In this document: one piece after another, positions 1 to 8,294 of the stretch
How positions within the stretch are numbered: position 1 is the first letter of the stretch
Layout of the letters: every line of letters starts with the position of its first letter
Notes under the pieces: model-generated
Seen by the model: the letters and a program-made list of their open reading frames with translations, nothing else
Told to the model about the DNA's origin: nothing
The model's database searches: none
From: Candidatus Paceibacterota bacterium
GTDB lineage: Bacteria > Verrucomicrobiota > Verrucomicrobiia > Limisphaerales > UBA8199
Assembly (NCBI GenBank): GCA_035452965.1
Contig: DAOTCE010000026.1
Location: 1-64,000 of the forward strand
Direction: 5' to 3'
DNA length: 64,000 nt
Translations under genes and position numbers: made by a program

Positions 1-371
1 GAGCAGAACCGGGCTCTCCTCACCACCGGTGAATAACTTTGGATGAGCTATAAGCTGGTTGTTGGAGCGGCAGCCGGTAGGCGTAACCGGATGCATCCGG
101 CTTGCGGCGCAAGTCTCAAGCCCATCTGCCGGGTGAGGCGATTCTTACGGATACCAGCCAGGTTGGATACCGCGCTATGGGCAGGAAGTAGGTTGGTGGC
201 TTTGCGAAATTGCGCAGCATGGGAGGTCTATCTCCTTTCTCCCAACTGGGTATTCCATGACGTCTCACGCCTTACCTCGCCATCTCAAGAATTGCGATCT
301 GGCTGGATTTGGCTGATAAATGCGGCCGACGAGTTGGCCAATACGCACATATCTGACTTTCAGTAGCGATC
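1..371. other. Leader region, no gene recognised
   Basis: No convincing gene was found here. The first 36 bases can be read as eleven codons and a TAA stop (EQNRALLTTGE), which could be the end of a gene lying mainly outside the window, but this is too short to assign. The rest is the upstream region of the alpha-galactosidase gene; no clear promoter or hairpin was seen. Confidence 0.3.
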
Positions 372-2786
372 ATGAGCTCACATATACCTCGACGCAGCTT
401 TCTCAGAACCACAGCACTTGCGAGCGCCACTTTTCCGGTCGCCCTTCGGCATTCGTTGGCGGCCCCTTTGGAGGAGCCTGTTGATTGGCAAGTCCAGAAC
501 CGTGACCTTCGGGTCCACTTCTCTGCGGCTTCCGGGAAGCTGGCTGTGAAGCGGCGCGGAACGCTGGTCCTGTCAAATGCCGTTTCTCGCGCCGTCACTG
601 CCGCCGGCGCACGGAGTACCAGCGCCCCTGATTACCAGCGCACATTTGAGGTCAAACCATTGGCGGACGCGCTAGGGGTTGGGAGACAGCTCATCGCCCG
701 TTTTTCGGATGCCAAGAGACAACTCGATTTTGAGCTCCGCGCGGCTCTCTACGATGGGCGCGACGCCGTAGTCCTGGAAACGATCTGTCGAAATGTCTCT
801 CGGAGCCCCATCACCCTCCAGTGTCTGGAGCCGTTGCGTGCCGTTGCGGAGGAATCCGCCGCGTGCTTTTGGCCGGGGACGACTCGCATTTTAACTAACG
901 GCCAGATGTATTATGACGCCGGCAGGCTCAGCGAGGCCAAGGCCGGCGAGAACATCCGGAGCTGGTGGGATGTGGCGCTTCACGCTGGCGAGAAGAGCGA
1001 TGGGCTGGTCATCGGTTACCTGGAAAACAAATCCTCGCTCGGACGCATCACTGCGGGATTAGGCAAGGCCGAATCGGGTATCGCCCGAGGTGACCGGTTT
1101 TCGCTCGTGGCCGAATCGGCTTATGGGCGGGGATTTGTGCTCGAACCTGGAAGCAGCGTCTCCTCGGACCGCTTGGTGCTCTACTTCGCGCCAACCACAT
1201 TCACGGCCCTGGAATCCTACGCCCAAGCCATCGGCGAAGTCCACCGGGCTAAGCCAAACCCGCCGATCAACGGCTGGTGCAGTTGGTTCTCGTTCTTCGG
1301 CGCGATTACCGAAGCCGAGGTGCTCCGGCAGGCCGAGTTCGCCGCGCGCCAACTCAAGCCTTTCGGTTGCGAGTACATGCAGGTGGATGACGGCTTCTAC
1401 CGCGCCTTCGGCGATTGGGAGGGCAACGACCGGTTCCCGCATGGGATGAGGTGGCTGGCTGAGCAGATTCGCCGTCTCGGCCTCAAGCCCGGCATCTGGC
1501 TGGCGCCCTACGTGATCACTGAGGGAACGGACATTCACCGCAATCACGCGGAATGGCTTGTCCACCACCCGGACGGGCGGCTCAGGCAAATCGCTCCAGG
1601 GCTGGTCGAAGGGCCAAAGGAGCCGCAGCGGCAAACACCGAAGCTCTACGCGCTCGACATCAGCCATCCCGGCGCGGCGGATTGGCTGCACAAGCTGTTC
1701 GACACCGTGGCCAATGACTGGGGTTACGACTTCATCAAGGTTGATTTTGTCGAGTGGTCCTTGCTGGCGGCAGAGCGCTACTTCGACCCGACTGTAACCA
1801 AGGCTGCCCTTTACCGGCGCGGCGCCGAAATCATGCGCCGAGCGATGGGACCGCATCGCCACTTGCTCGACTGCGGCCCTGGGCCAGTCACGGTTGGTTT
1901 GCTCGACAGCATGCGCATCGAACTGGACCAGCCCCCGGTCACTTGGCAGCAATACTTCCTGCATCCCGCCAGTACCGCGCCTGCCGCCGCGAAGCGCTAT
2001 TATTTCCACAATCGCACCTGGATCAACGATGCCGACCACGTAGTGCTCGCCAATCTCACAATGCTGCAAGCCCAGGCCGCTGCCACGATTGTCGGCCTGT
2101 CCGGTGGCAACATGATCTCCGGTGACCGAATGAGCGACTTGGATGCGACCCGGCTCGAAATTCTGAAGAAGGTCTTTCCTTCCTGCGGCGAAGCGGCCCG
2201 GCCCATAGACCTGTTCGAGCGCGACCGCCCCGAGGTCTTCGCATTGCGAGTAAGAAGGAAGTTCGGCGAATGGCTGGTGCTCGGTATCTTCAATGGTGAT
2301 GAGCAGTCGCCTGTCGAGAAGACGATCGCACTCGACCGCTTGGGCCTGGATTCCGGGAAGACCTACGTGGCCTTTGATTTCTGGCGGCAGAAGTTCTTCG
2401 GTGAGATTCGTGGGCAATTCACTGCCCGGCTTGAGCCGGCCTCGGTCACGCTGCTGGCGATCCACGAACGCAGCGGCGTGCCCCAACTAATCGCGACCGA
2501 CCGCCATATCTCCCAGGGCGGTTTGGAGCTGGAGTCAGTAACCTGGGACACCGCCACAGCCACGCTGGGCGGCATGTCGCTTGGCCCTGCCAACACAAAG
2601 CATAACGTCTATCTCTACCTGCCGGAACAGCATCCCTGGGCTCAGGGCGACCCGTTCATGTTCTACGACTTCCCCGGCTACACACTCAAAGTGACGGAGG
2701 AGCACATCATGCGAGTGCATGTGCGGTTGGGTCCGGGTGGGCGTGTTCCCTGGTCCATAAACTTCAAAGAATTCTTCGCCCGGTAG
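372..2786 (+). CDS. Tat-exported alpha-galactosidase (GH36/melibiase-like)
   Basis: Probable glycoside hydrolase of the alpha-galactosidase (GH36-type melibiase) group, releasing terminal alpha-galactose from oligosaccharides outside the cytoplasm. The N-terminus has a twin-arginine signal (PRRSFLRT followed by a hydrophobic stretch and an AAP-like cleavage region), so export as a folded protein is expected. Residues about 30-290 look like the beta-sandwich supersandwich domain. The TIM barrel follows, with NGWCSWFSFFG, the strand MQVDDGFY and the nucleophile motif FIKVDF (Asp about 458); RIELD (Asp about 519) is a candidate acid/base region. The C-terminal 250 residues form beta-rich domains. 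At 804 residues it is a little longer than typical GH36 enzymes. The gene stands alone and faces a convergent peptidase gene. Substrate is inferred; other alpha-galactoside or raffinose-type activities are possible. Confidence 0.85.
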   Translation: MSSHIPRRSFLRTTALASATFPVALRHSLAAPLEEPVDWQVQNRDLRVHFSAASGKLAVKRRGTLVLSNAVSRAVTAAGARSTSAPDYQRTFEVKPLADALGVGRQLIARFSDAKRQLDFELRAALYDGRDAVVLETICRNVSRSPITLQCLEPLRAVAEESAACFWPGTTRILTNGQMYYDAGRLSEAKAGENIRSWWDVALHAGEKSDGLVIGYLENKSSLGRITAGLGKAESGIARGDRFSLVAESAYGRGFVLEPGSSVSSDRLVLYFAPTTFTALESYAQAIGEVHRAKPNPPINGWCSWFSFFGAITEAEVLRQAEFAARQLKPFGCEYMQVDDGFYRAFGDWEGNDRFPHGMRWLAEQIRRLGLKPGIWLAPYVITEGTDIHRNHAEWLVHHPDGRLRQIAPGLVEGPKEPQRQTPKLYALDISHPGAADWLHKLFDTVANDWGYDFIKVDFVEWSLLAAERYFDPTVTKAALYRRGAEIMRRAMGPHRHLLDCGPGPVTVGLLDSMRIELDQPPVTWQQYFLHPASTAPAAAKRYYFHNRTWINDADHVVLANLTMLQAQAAATIVGLSGGNMISGDRMSDLDATRLEILKKVFPSCGEAARPIDLFERDRPEVFALRVRRKFGEWLVLGIFNGDEQSPVEKTIALDRLGLDSGKTYVAFDFWRQKFFGEIRGQFTARLEPASVTLLAIHERSGVPQLIATDRHISQGGLELESVTWDTATATLGGMSLGPANTKHNVYLYLPEQHPWAQGDPFMFYDFPGYTLKVTEEHIMRVHVRLGPGGRVPWSINFKEFFAR

Positions 2787-2847
2787 GCCGATCACAAGGT
2801 TTTGCCGATACGGCCGGCATGGACATCGGGTAATCCCGCTGGCTTCG

Positions 2848-2883
2848 GAGGAGAGTGAATTTGACAGAGTCGCACTCTCTCCT
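2848..2883. terminator. Possible bidirectional terminator hairpin
   Basis: GAGAGTG at 2851-2857 pairs with CACTCTC at 2873-2879 across a 15-base loop, in the gap between two convergent genes. There is no U-tract on either strand, so an intrinsic terminator is only suggested by position. Confidence 0.35.
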
Positions 2884-2916
2884 CTCACACCCTTTGCATC
2901 CGGTCAATCAAGTGGT

Positions 2917-4125
2917 TCAACCCCCTCGGTCCCAATGGCCCAGTCGATTGGCAGGAATCCGGGCCGTCTCCGGGTAGATCAAATAAACCGTGTTCTTGGA
3001 TTTCTTCCAGGCATTCACAACCTTCTCCCGCGCGTATGTGCGCCGGGCGCGCACATTTCTCCTGACCGATACGCCGGGGTCATTTGCTACTACATCCCCT
3101 TTGTCCGTGAAGCCGACGCAAACGATAAGATGTCCGTTGTCCGGCCCGCTCGTCCGATCACTGGTCAGGTAGGAGGAAACCGAAATGATCACCGGGACGC
3201 CCGCCGCGATCCAATCCTCAAGCTCGGCGATGTCTCCCAGCCGTGTGACGTAAGCTCGCATGCCAGGGTGTTGGCCGGCGAAGGCGGTGTTGAATGGCCA
3301 GTTTCCGGTGTCCGCGCGGCGCCCGTCGGCGATCGCTTTGGCGGTGGCGGGAACAGTGTGGTTCAGCTCCGGCCTATGCAACTTTAGGCCCCAATAAGCC
3401 AGAACCATCGAAAGCGACGTTGGGCTGCACCAGCCACCGCCGCCCTCATACTCGCCCTGGCGACGCTCGGGTACTTCCAGCACGTTGCCCCACGCGGCAC
3501 GGTTCGGTTTCAAAATGGTGGCCGGCACAGTGCTGTTGCAGAACGAAAGGCCCAGGAACTTGAGCGACCGTTGCCCCTCCGCTCCACCCACGGTAATCCG
3601 AAGCTGCACCTTGCGTGTGACATTGCTCAGGACGAGCGTGTCTGTCTTGACGGTTCCATCCTGGTCACTCTGCCGGCGCACACTCTCCCGCGGGAACTGT
3701 TCCGGATCGTCGGACCATAAACCCATCGTGTAATAGCGCGTGACATGGTTGGGATAGATCGCGCGGGCTTCCACGTTGAGGCGCACGCCAAGCGGAACAT
3801 TCCAGGAAACGACCAATTCGTTCCATTCAATAGGGGCCATGATTTCGGGCGAAAGCAGCACGATCTCGCCATTCGAGGGGCCCGGACTTCTTGAGAAATC
3901 GGATAGATCTTCAATCCCAAGGAAGGCGCAGCGCCTGTCACTCCCGACACTCGCCGCCAAGGTTGCGCACAAAACACTCAGCAACGCCGCAACCGCCAGC
4001 AACCCTGATGGGATGAGTAGTCGCCCCGTGTCATGCTGCGTGCGACAAAGCGCAGGTTTCGGGACACTCGCGTCATTTGTGATTGACGCAGTCTCATTCG
4101 CAGAATCAAAGTGCACGCCTGCCAT
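2917..4125 (-). CDS. C39-like cysteine peptidase family protein, membrane-anchored or exported
   Basis: Papain-fold protein of the peptidase C39-like group. The catalytic cysteine is in GGGWCSPTSLSM (Cys about 233), with a histidine in NGHLIVCVGF (His about 332) and Asn/Asp in VVANDP (about 348-349), which completes the expected triad. A hydrophobic segment at about residues 36-60 would act as a signal or anchor, so the peptidase part (residues 215-390) probably works outside the cytoplasm. Residues 70-210 form a beta-rich N-terminal domain of unknown role. The ATG at 4125 has an AGGAG six bases upstream, which supports this start. In bacteria with similar proteins the substrate is usually unknown; it is not next to an ABC exporter, so bacteriocin processing is unlikely. 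Confidence 0.8.
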   Translation of the reverse strand: MAGVHFDSANETASITNDASVPKPALCRTQHDTGRLLIPSGLLAVAALLSVLCATLAASVGSDRRCAFLGIEDLSDFSRSPGPSNGEIVLLSPEIMAPIEWNELVVSWNVPLGVRLNVEARAIYPNHVTRYYTMGLWSDDPEQFPRESVRRQSDQDGTVKTDTLVLSNVTRKVQLRITVGGAEGQRSLKFLGLSFCNSTVPATILKPNRAAWGNVLEVPERRQGEYEGGGGWCSPTSLSMVLAYWGLKLHRPELNHTVPATAKAIADGRRADTGNWPFNTAFAGQHPGMRAYVTRLGDIAELEDWIAAGVPVIISVSSYLTSDRTSGPDNGHLIVCVGFTDKGDVVANDPGVSVRRNVRARRTYAREKVVNAWKKSKNTVYLIYPETARIPANRLGHWDRGG

Positions 4126-4284
4126 GAACTCCTATCCCGATGCAATTCGGCAAGCTCTATCTTTGACGGTTCTGCCAATAGGGATGCTTCGCCGAGGCTT
4201 CCGCTCTGGCTTGCTGAGTTCTGTTGCCCCGGCGCTGAGGATTCAAGCGTCCTTGCCGCGGCGATACTTGACGCTCGACACTTG

Positions 4285-4443
4285 CCGAAGGCCAAGGCAC
4301 CGGGGGTATGCCACCGCACCGTTGAGTTTGTTGACATCTACCCCACGCTCGCCGATCTCTGCGGGCTCACCCCGCCTGCCAACCTCGAAGGCAAAAGCGT
4401 GCGAGAGGACAGCCAGGCAAGCGGGGCAGCAATAGGGGCCTGA
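4285..4443 (+). pseudogene. Sulfatase (iduronate-2-sulfatase-like) C-terminal remnant
   Basis: In frame from about 4294 to 4401 the sequence encodes a segment containing RTVEFVDIYPTLADLCGL and then NLEGKSV. This is the signature found near the C-terminus of type I formylglycine-dependent sulfatases, where the chain continues for another 100 or more residues. Here it continues for only 13 unrelated residues to a stop at 4441-4443. Upstream, the reading frame overlaps the start of the peptidase gene on the other strand and has no sulfatase features; the N-terminal CxPxR active-site region is absent. It is therefore a relic of a decayed or deleted sulfatase gene. Sulfatases are abundant in polysaccharide-degrading Verrucomicrobiota. 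Confidence 0.65.
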
Positions 4444-4457
4444 TGGCCCTGTCACTT

Positions 4458-4985
4458 TCAGTGTCGGCCCGCTTTGCGACTCAGCACATGCTCGAAGAAC
4501 TCCTCCGCCACCATGTAACCAACACACATCGGTGAACCGCAACGGCACGGGTGGTCCTGGTAATCCACGAGGTCGTAGTTGTAGTTAAAAGTGATTTCCT
4601 CCCCTGGGGCGATGTCGCGCTTCGCCACGATCCAGATGCGTTCATCTTCCATCTGCGCCTCGCAATTGGGCGTGCAACTATGGTTGAACAGCCGCGCAGG
4701 GTTCCATGCCACGTCGCCATCCAAGTCCTGCTCGCTGTTTAGCGAGAAGATATATCCGTTGTCCTGCTCGCACCTCCGCAACGATTCGCTCTTGCTGATC
4801 CGCTCCCCAACGTACTCGAGGATTCGCGCGCCCTTCCCGATGGCCGCCTTGGCGAATCCGCCGAGCCCGTGAATTGGAGACGGCCCGAACGCCACAGTAG
4901 GGCAGGCGTCCCACCTGCCCTGTTCAGGATCGGCGTCTCCGCTGGCGCAGGCAGGCGGGACTAGCGTGGTTTCGTCGGGAGTCAT
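4458..4985 (-). CDS. SET-domain protein lysine methyltransferase-like
   Basis: Small SET-domain protein. The SET core is clear: GLGGFAKAAIGKGARILEY at its start, the RLFNHSCTPNCEA motif, GEEITFNYNYD, and a post-SET cysteine cluster (CRCGSPMC) that would bind zinc with the NHSC cysteine. These are the S-adenosylmethionine and substrate-lysine binding elements, so it may methylate a lysine in a DNA-associated or other protein; the target is unknown. The start is uncertain: ATG at 4985 lies 19 bases after the upstream pseudouridine synthase gene and has AGGAAAG upstream, while ATG 5030 and TTG 5042 would overlap that gene. The first 30 or so residues are encoded by a palindromic repeat (4897-4961) and are unlikely to be part of the ancestral fold. 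Bacterial SET proteins are often considered horizontally acquired. Confidence 0.85.
   Translation of the reverse strand: MTPDETTLVPPACASGDADPEQGRWDACPTVAFGPSPIHGLGGFAKAAIGKGARILEYVGERISKSESLRRCEQDNGYIFSLNSEQDLDGDVAWNPARLFNHSCTPNCEAQMEDERIWIVAKRDIAPGEEITFNYNYDLVDYQDHPCRCGSPMCVGYMVAEEFFEHVLSRKAGRH
4897..4961. repeat. Palindromic repeat family A, copy 1 (inside the SET gene)
   Basis: The left arm (4897-4919, beginning GTAGGGCAGGCGTCCC) and a shortened right arm (4950-4961, GGCAGGCGGGAC) flank a 30-base loop. It matches copy 2 at 5201-5276 almost base for base apart from the missing end of the right arm. It is read in frame by the SET gene, giving the peptide PACASGDADPEQGRWDACPT. Confidence 0.85.
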
Positions 4986-5004
4986 GTCCGGCGAACTTTC
5001 CTGT

Positions 5005-5940
5005 TCAGAGCGTGGGAATGTCGAATCCATACTCGCGCACAAACTGCTCGCACGGAGCCCGAATGTCCACCCGGCGGCGGGTGAACGGGTCCGCGTAACT
5101 CAGCCGGACGGCTCGCAGGCCCATCCTATTGTCCCAAAGCCTCGGTCCGCCAGAGGCCTGCCGACTATTCCCCCGTCCCCCCTTCCCACTGGGAGGCAAA
5201 GTAGGGCAGGCGTCCCGCCTGCCTTGTTCAGGCTTGGCGTCTCCGCTGGCGCAGGCAGGCGGGACGCCTGCCCTACTTGCGGCTGGTGGGGAGAGAGCCG
5301 GGGTAAAGCGTCGGCCATCACCACGGGGTGGTCTCTCTTCTTTGACTACAGCCGGCGGACCATAAAGGGGATCCCCAATCACCGCGTAGCCCGATTCGGC
5401 AAGGTGGATGCGGATTTGGTGCGTTCGACCCGTTACCGGATGCGCCTCTACCAACGTCAGGCCGCCTTTGTCTTGCAGCACCCGGAAGCGCGTCTCCGCA
5501 TCCTTGCCCTGGCGCGCATCCACTTTCATTTGGCCTACCACCGCTGGATCAGGCGCCAGTTTCAACCGGCAGGTCCACTCCCTTTGGGTGGGCGTGCCGA
5601 GCACGACAGCCAGATAGACTTTCTCCATTCTGCGGCTCTCGAACAGAGCCCCGATGCTGTGAACTGCGCCCGGGCTTTTGGCCAAGAGCAGCACTCCGCT
5701 GGTATCCGAGTCCAACCGATGCACAAAGCGCAGGAACTTCAACCCCCGCGACCGCGCCCAGAAGTCCTTGGCTGCAATCGAGGAAGTTAGCGCCGCCTGC
5801 AGGTTCCGGCTCGTCTTCTGCCAGTTAAAAGGCACCAGCATCCACCCTGCCGGCTTGTCAATCGCCAGCACTGAGCGGTCCTCATACAAAATGGGTATGC
5901 GTTCACCGGTTGGCAGCTCGATGTGGTTGGGCTTGGCCAT
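5005..5940 (-). CDS. RluA-family pseudouridine synthase with repeat-derived insertion
   Basis: RNA pseudouridine synthase of the RluA/RluC/RluD group. The catalytic motif is FVHRLDSDTSGVLLLAK (Asp within HRLD); DKPAGWM near the N-terminus and GRTHQIRIHLAESG followed by GDPLYG are the other family signatures. The C-terminal strand motif MGLRAVRLSYADPF is also normal. Between GDPLYG and this strand there are about 60 extra residues containing a translated palindromic repeat, where relatives have a short loop. ATG 5940 is chosen because family homology starts there and the upstream codons look unrelated. The stop lies just before the SET gene, so the two are probably co-transcribed. Which rRNA or tRNA uridine is modified cannot be told from sequence. 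Confidence 0.9.
   Translation of the reverse strand: MAKPNHIELPTGERIPILYEDRSVLAIDKPAGWMLVPFNWQKTSRNLQAALTSSIAAKDFWARSRGLKFLRFVHRLDSDTSGVLLLAKSPGAVHSIGALFESRRMEKVYLAVVLGTPTQREWTCRLKLAPDPAVVGQMKVDARQGKDAETRFRVLQDKGGLTLVEAHPVTGRTHQIRIHLAESGYAVIGDPLYGPPAVVKEERPPRGDGRRFTPALSPPAASRAGVPPACASGDAKPEQGRRDACPTLPPSGKGGRGNSRQASGGPRLWDNRMGLRAVRLSYADPFTRRRVDIRAPCEQFVREYGFDIPTL
5201..5276. repeat. Palindromic repeat family A, copy 2 (inside the RluA-type gene)
   Basis: Perfect 23-bp inverted arms at 5201-5223 and 5254-5276 around a 30-base loop. The whole element is open in the frame of the pseudouridine synthase gene, giving PACASGDAKPEQGRRDACPT. Copy 1 lies about 300 bp away in the same orientation. Confidence 0.95.
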
Positions 5941-5941
5941 C

Positions 5942-6505
5942 TTACAGGTTAACGAGGTTGAGAGGAAGACTACAATTCCCGGACCGTTGCCCCATATCAT
6001 CACTTGGCTCACCCACGTGACTTAGGTGGGTGCACAGCACGACGTCGGCTTTGAACTCCTTGGCGTAACACCCGCGCTTCACGCAGGAGCTGCTGGGAAA
6101 GATCGCTCGAACGCAGTTCAGCGTCCGGGCCATCTTCGGCCGATCAGTCTTGGCGAACATCTTGCCGCACGGCTCCGGCGCATGGTTGACCAGCTTCACG
6201 TAGCCTTTGGACAGAATCCTCCGGAGCGGCGGCGAGAAGCACTTCCCGATGTCCGCTTGGTCCAGCACATCGTTCGGCCGCCAAACCCGCCAGGTTTCAT
6301 CCAAAGCCGCCGACACCACCCGGCGCCCGCCGCCAGCCGCTACGGTTGCAATCAGTGGTCTCATTATCCGAAGCGCATTCGATACGATGTTCACCTTGCC
6401 CGAAAGATCGCATTTTGGCGAAACATAATGAACCTCGACTTCCCCAAGGCCCCTCCCCTTCCACCAGCCAATCAGAGTGGCCTCAACGCCAGTGTCCGGG
6501 AACAC
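5942..6505 (-). CDS. Unrecognised ORF upstream of the pseudouridine synthase gene
   Basis: A 187-codon reading frame starting at GTG whose TAA stop is one base before the ATG of the RluA-type gene, which would fit translational coupling. I do not recognise the product: it has no clear motif, no signal peptide and an irregular composition, with several cysteines in the C-terminal half. The other strand is also open over much of the same stretch, so this may be chance or a decayed gene. Nothing recognisable was seen in 6506-6641 either. Confidence 0.25.
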   Translation of the reverse strand: MFPDTGVEATLIGWWKGRGLGEVEVHYVSPKCDLSGKVNIVSNALRIMRPLIATVAAGGGRRVVSAALDETWRVWRPNDVLDQADIGKCFSPPLRRILSKGYVKLVNHAPEPCGKMFAKTDRPKMARTLNCVRAIFPSSSCVKRGCYAKEFKADVVLCTHLSHVGEPSDDMGQRSGNCSLPLNLVNL

Positions 6506-6641
6506 GCTTGGGTGCAGATCAAGGAGCTAAAGCGCGCTGAATTCAACAAGCGGCCGCCACCCCGCTCATCCCGTACAGGTGAATGGGGTAAACACCCCAG
6601 TTGCTCAGCGGCCCCCATGCCTGATGGTCTATATCATTGTT

Positions 6642-8294
6642 ATGAAACGGCACTGCAATTTGCACCTGAGCCTGCTTTTCGTACTGTTGGCCGGCTGCAC
6701 TTCCCATCCGCCGGACGCGACCAAGTCAGCAGGGGGACTACTTCGACGTCTGGGGAATCACTCGATGAAGATCACCACAGCCTCGGCCGAGGCCCAAAAG
6801 GCTTTCGATCGCGGGCTGACGCTCACATACGCTTTTGCGCATTACGCGGCGGAGCAGGAGTACCGGCGCGCACTTCAAGCCGACCCTGACTGCGCAATGG
6901 CCTGGTGGGGTATCGCGCTCGTCAATGGGCCGCATATCAATTACCCGATAGTCACGCCAGAACGCGCGGCCACCGCTTGGGAGGCCCTCGGCCAGGCCAC
7001 CAATCGAGCCGTCCGGACTACCCCGCTCGAACAGGCCCTGATTTACGCCCTGGCCAAACGCTACGCCTACCCGCAACCCGAAAACCGCCGCCCTCTGGAT
7101 GAAGCCTACGCCGAAGCTATGCGCCAGGTGTGGCGCGATTACCCGGCCAACGCCGACGTTGCCACTCTCTTTGCCGAAGCGCTTCTGGACCTGCACCCAT
7201 GGGATTTGTGGACGAAGGATGGCCCGCAACCTTGGACGCCTGAAATCGTGGCAACGATCGAGCGCGCCCTAGAACTCAACCCCAGGCATCCTGGTGCGAA
7301 CCACTATTACATCCACGCCGTCGAGGCTTCACCCAATCCCGAGAAGGCCATCGCCGCCGCCGACCGACTGCGCACCCTAGTCCCCGATTCCAGCCACCTT
7401 GTCCACATGCCAGCGCATATTTACGCGCGCGTGGCCCGATGGGACGATGCGGCCGCCGCCAACCGCGATGCAATGAAAGCCGATGTGCTCTACCGCGCCG
7501 CCTATCCGCGCCCCAGCTTTTACGCCATATACATGGCCCACAACACCCACTTCCTCGGGTTCGTAGCCATGATGCAGGGAAAGAGCGCTGAGGCAATCGA
7601 GTGCGCGCGCAGCATGGTAGCGGAAATCCCTGAGGATTTTCGCACGGAGTTTGCGCCGGTAGTGGACGGATTCCTGATCTTCCCCTCCAAAGTGCTGATG
7701 CGCTTTGGCCGATGGGAAGAGGTACTGGCTGAGCCCCAACCCCCAGCGCAGGCTCCGTTGTCGCGTGCCTTATGGCATTTCACTCGCACCAGCGCCTTGA
7801 TTGCCCTCAAGCGCATCGAGGAGGCGCGCGCGGAGAAAGACGCATTTGACCGGGCGGCTGGCGCTGTGCCGCCAGGTTGGCAATTCGGCCAGAACTATGC
7901 CACCAACCTTCTCACTATCGCCCGATATGTGCTCGCGGGGGAGATCTCGGCTCAGGCCGGCGACCTCGATGCCGCAGTCATTAGCCTGCGCGAAGCGGCA
8001 AGAGTGGAAGACACGCTGGTATACGACGAACCGCCGGATTGGATCCAACCCGTGCGACATACTTTGGGGGCAGTACTGTTGCGGGCCGGCCAGCCGATTG
8101 AAGCCGCGCAGGTTTACCGGGAGGACCTGCAGCGCTATCCCGAGAACGGCTGGGCGCTAATGGGGCTGCGCGACGCCCTCCGCCGCCAAGGCAACGACCC
8201 CGACGCAAGGATGGTGCATGCGCGTTTTAGGAAGGGCTGGGCTGACGCCGACGTCCAGCCACCCTCAACCTGCTACTGTCAGGCGGGACTGTGA
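6642..8294 (+). CDS. TPR-repeat lipoprotein
   Basis: Exported tetratricopeptide-repeat protein. Starting at ATG 6642 gives a lipoprotein signal, MKRHCNLHLSLLFVLLAGC, with the lipobox cysteine at residue 19; starts further upstream would bury it. The mature part is helical and repetitive, with TPR-like units such as FAHYAAEQEYRRALQADP near the start and EAAQVYREDLQRYPENGWA near the end. There is a HLVHMPAHIYARVARWDDA segment in the middle that is typical of a family of large TPR proteins in environmental bacteria. A scaffold or interaction role is likely; no enzymatic motif was seen. Its last 68 bases overlap the end of the convergent methyltransferase gene. Confidence 0.85.
   Translation: MKRHCNLHLSLLFVLLAGCTSHPPDATKSAGGLLRRLGNHSMKITTASAEAQKAFDRGLTLTYAFAHYAAEQEYRRALQADPDCAMAWWGIALVNGPHINYPIVTPERAATAWEALGQATNRAVRTTPLEQALIYALAKRYAYPQPENRRPLDEAYAEAMRQVWRDYPANADVATLFAEALLDLHPWDLWTKDGPQPWTPEIVATIERALELNPRHPGANHYYIHAVEASPNPEKAIAAADRLRTLVPDSSHLVHMPAHIYARVARWDDAAAANRDAMKADVLYRAAYPRPSFYAIYMAHNTHFLGFVAMMQGKSAEAIECARSMVAEIPEDFRTEFAPVVDGFLIFPSKVLMRFGRWEEVLAEPQPPAQAPLSRALWHFTRTSALIALKRIEEARAEKDAFDRAAGAVPPGWQFGQNYATNLLTIARYVLAGEISAQAGDLDAAVISLREAARVEDTLVYDEPPDWIQPVRHTLGAVLLRAGQPIEAAQVYREDLQRYPENGWALMGLRDALRRQGNDPDARMVHARFRKGWADADVQPPSTCYCQAGL

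Noticed and set aside
1059..2486. A 475-codon antisense frame over the alpha-galactosidase gene
   Set aside because: The plus-strand gene has clear GH36 motifs; the antisense product has none.
6026..6889. A plus-strand frame overlapping the TPR gene start and the unknown minus-strand ORF
   Set aside because: No recognisable motif and it conflicts with the better-supported TPR lipoprotein start at 6642.
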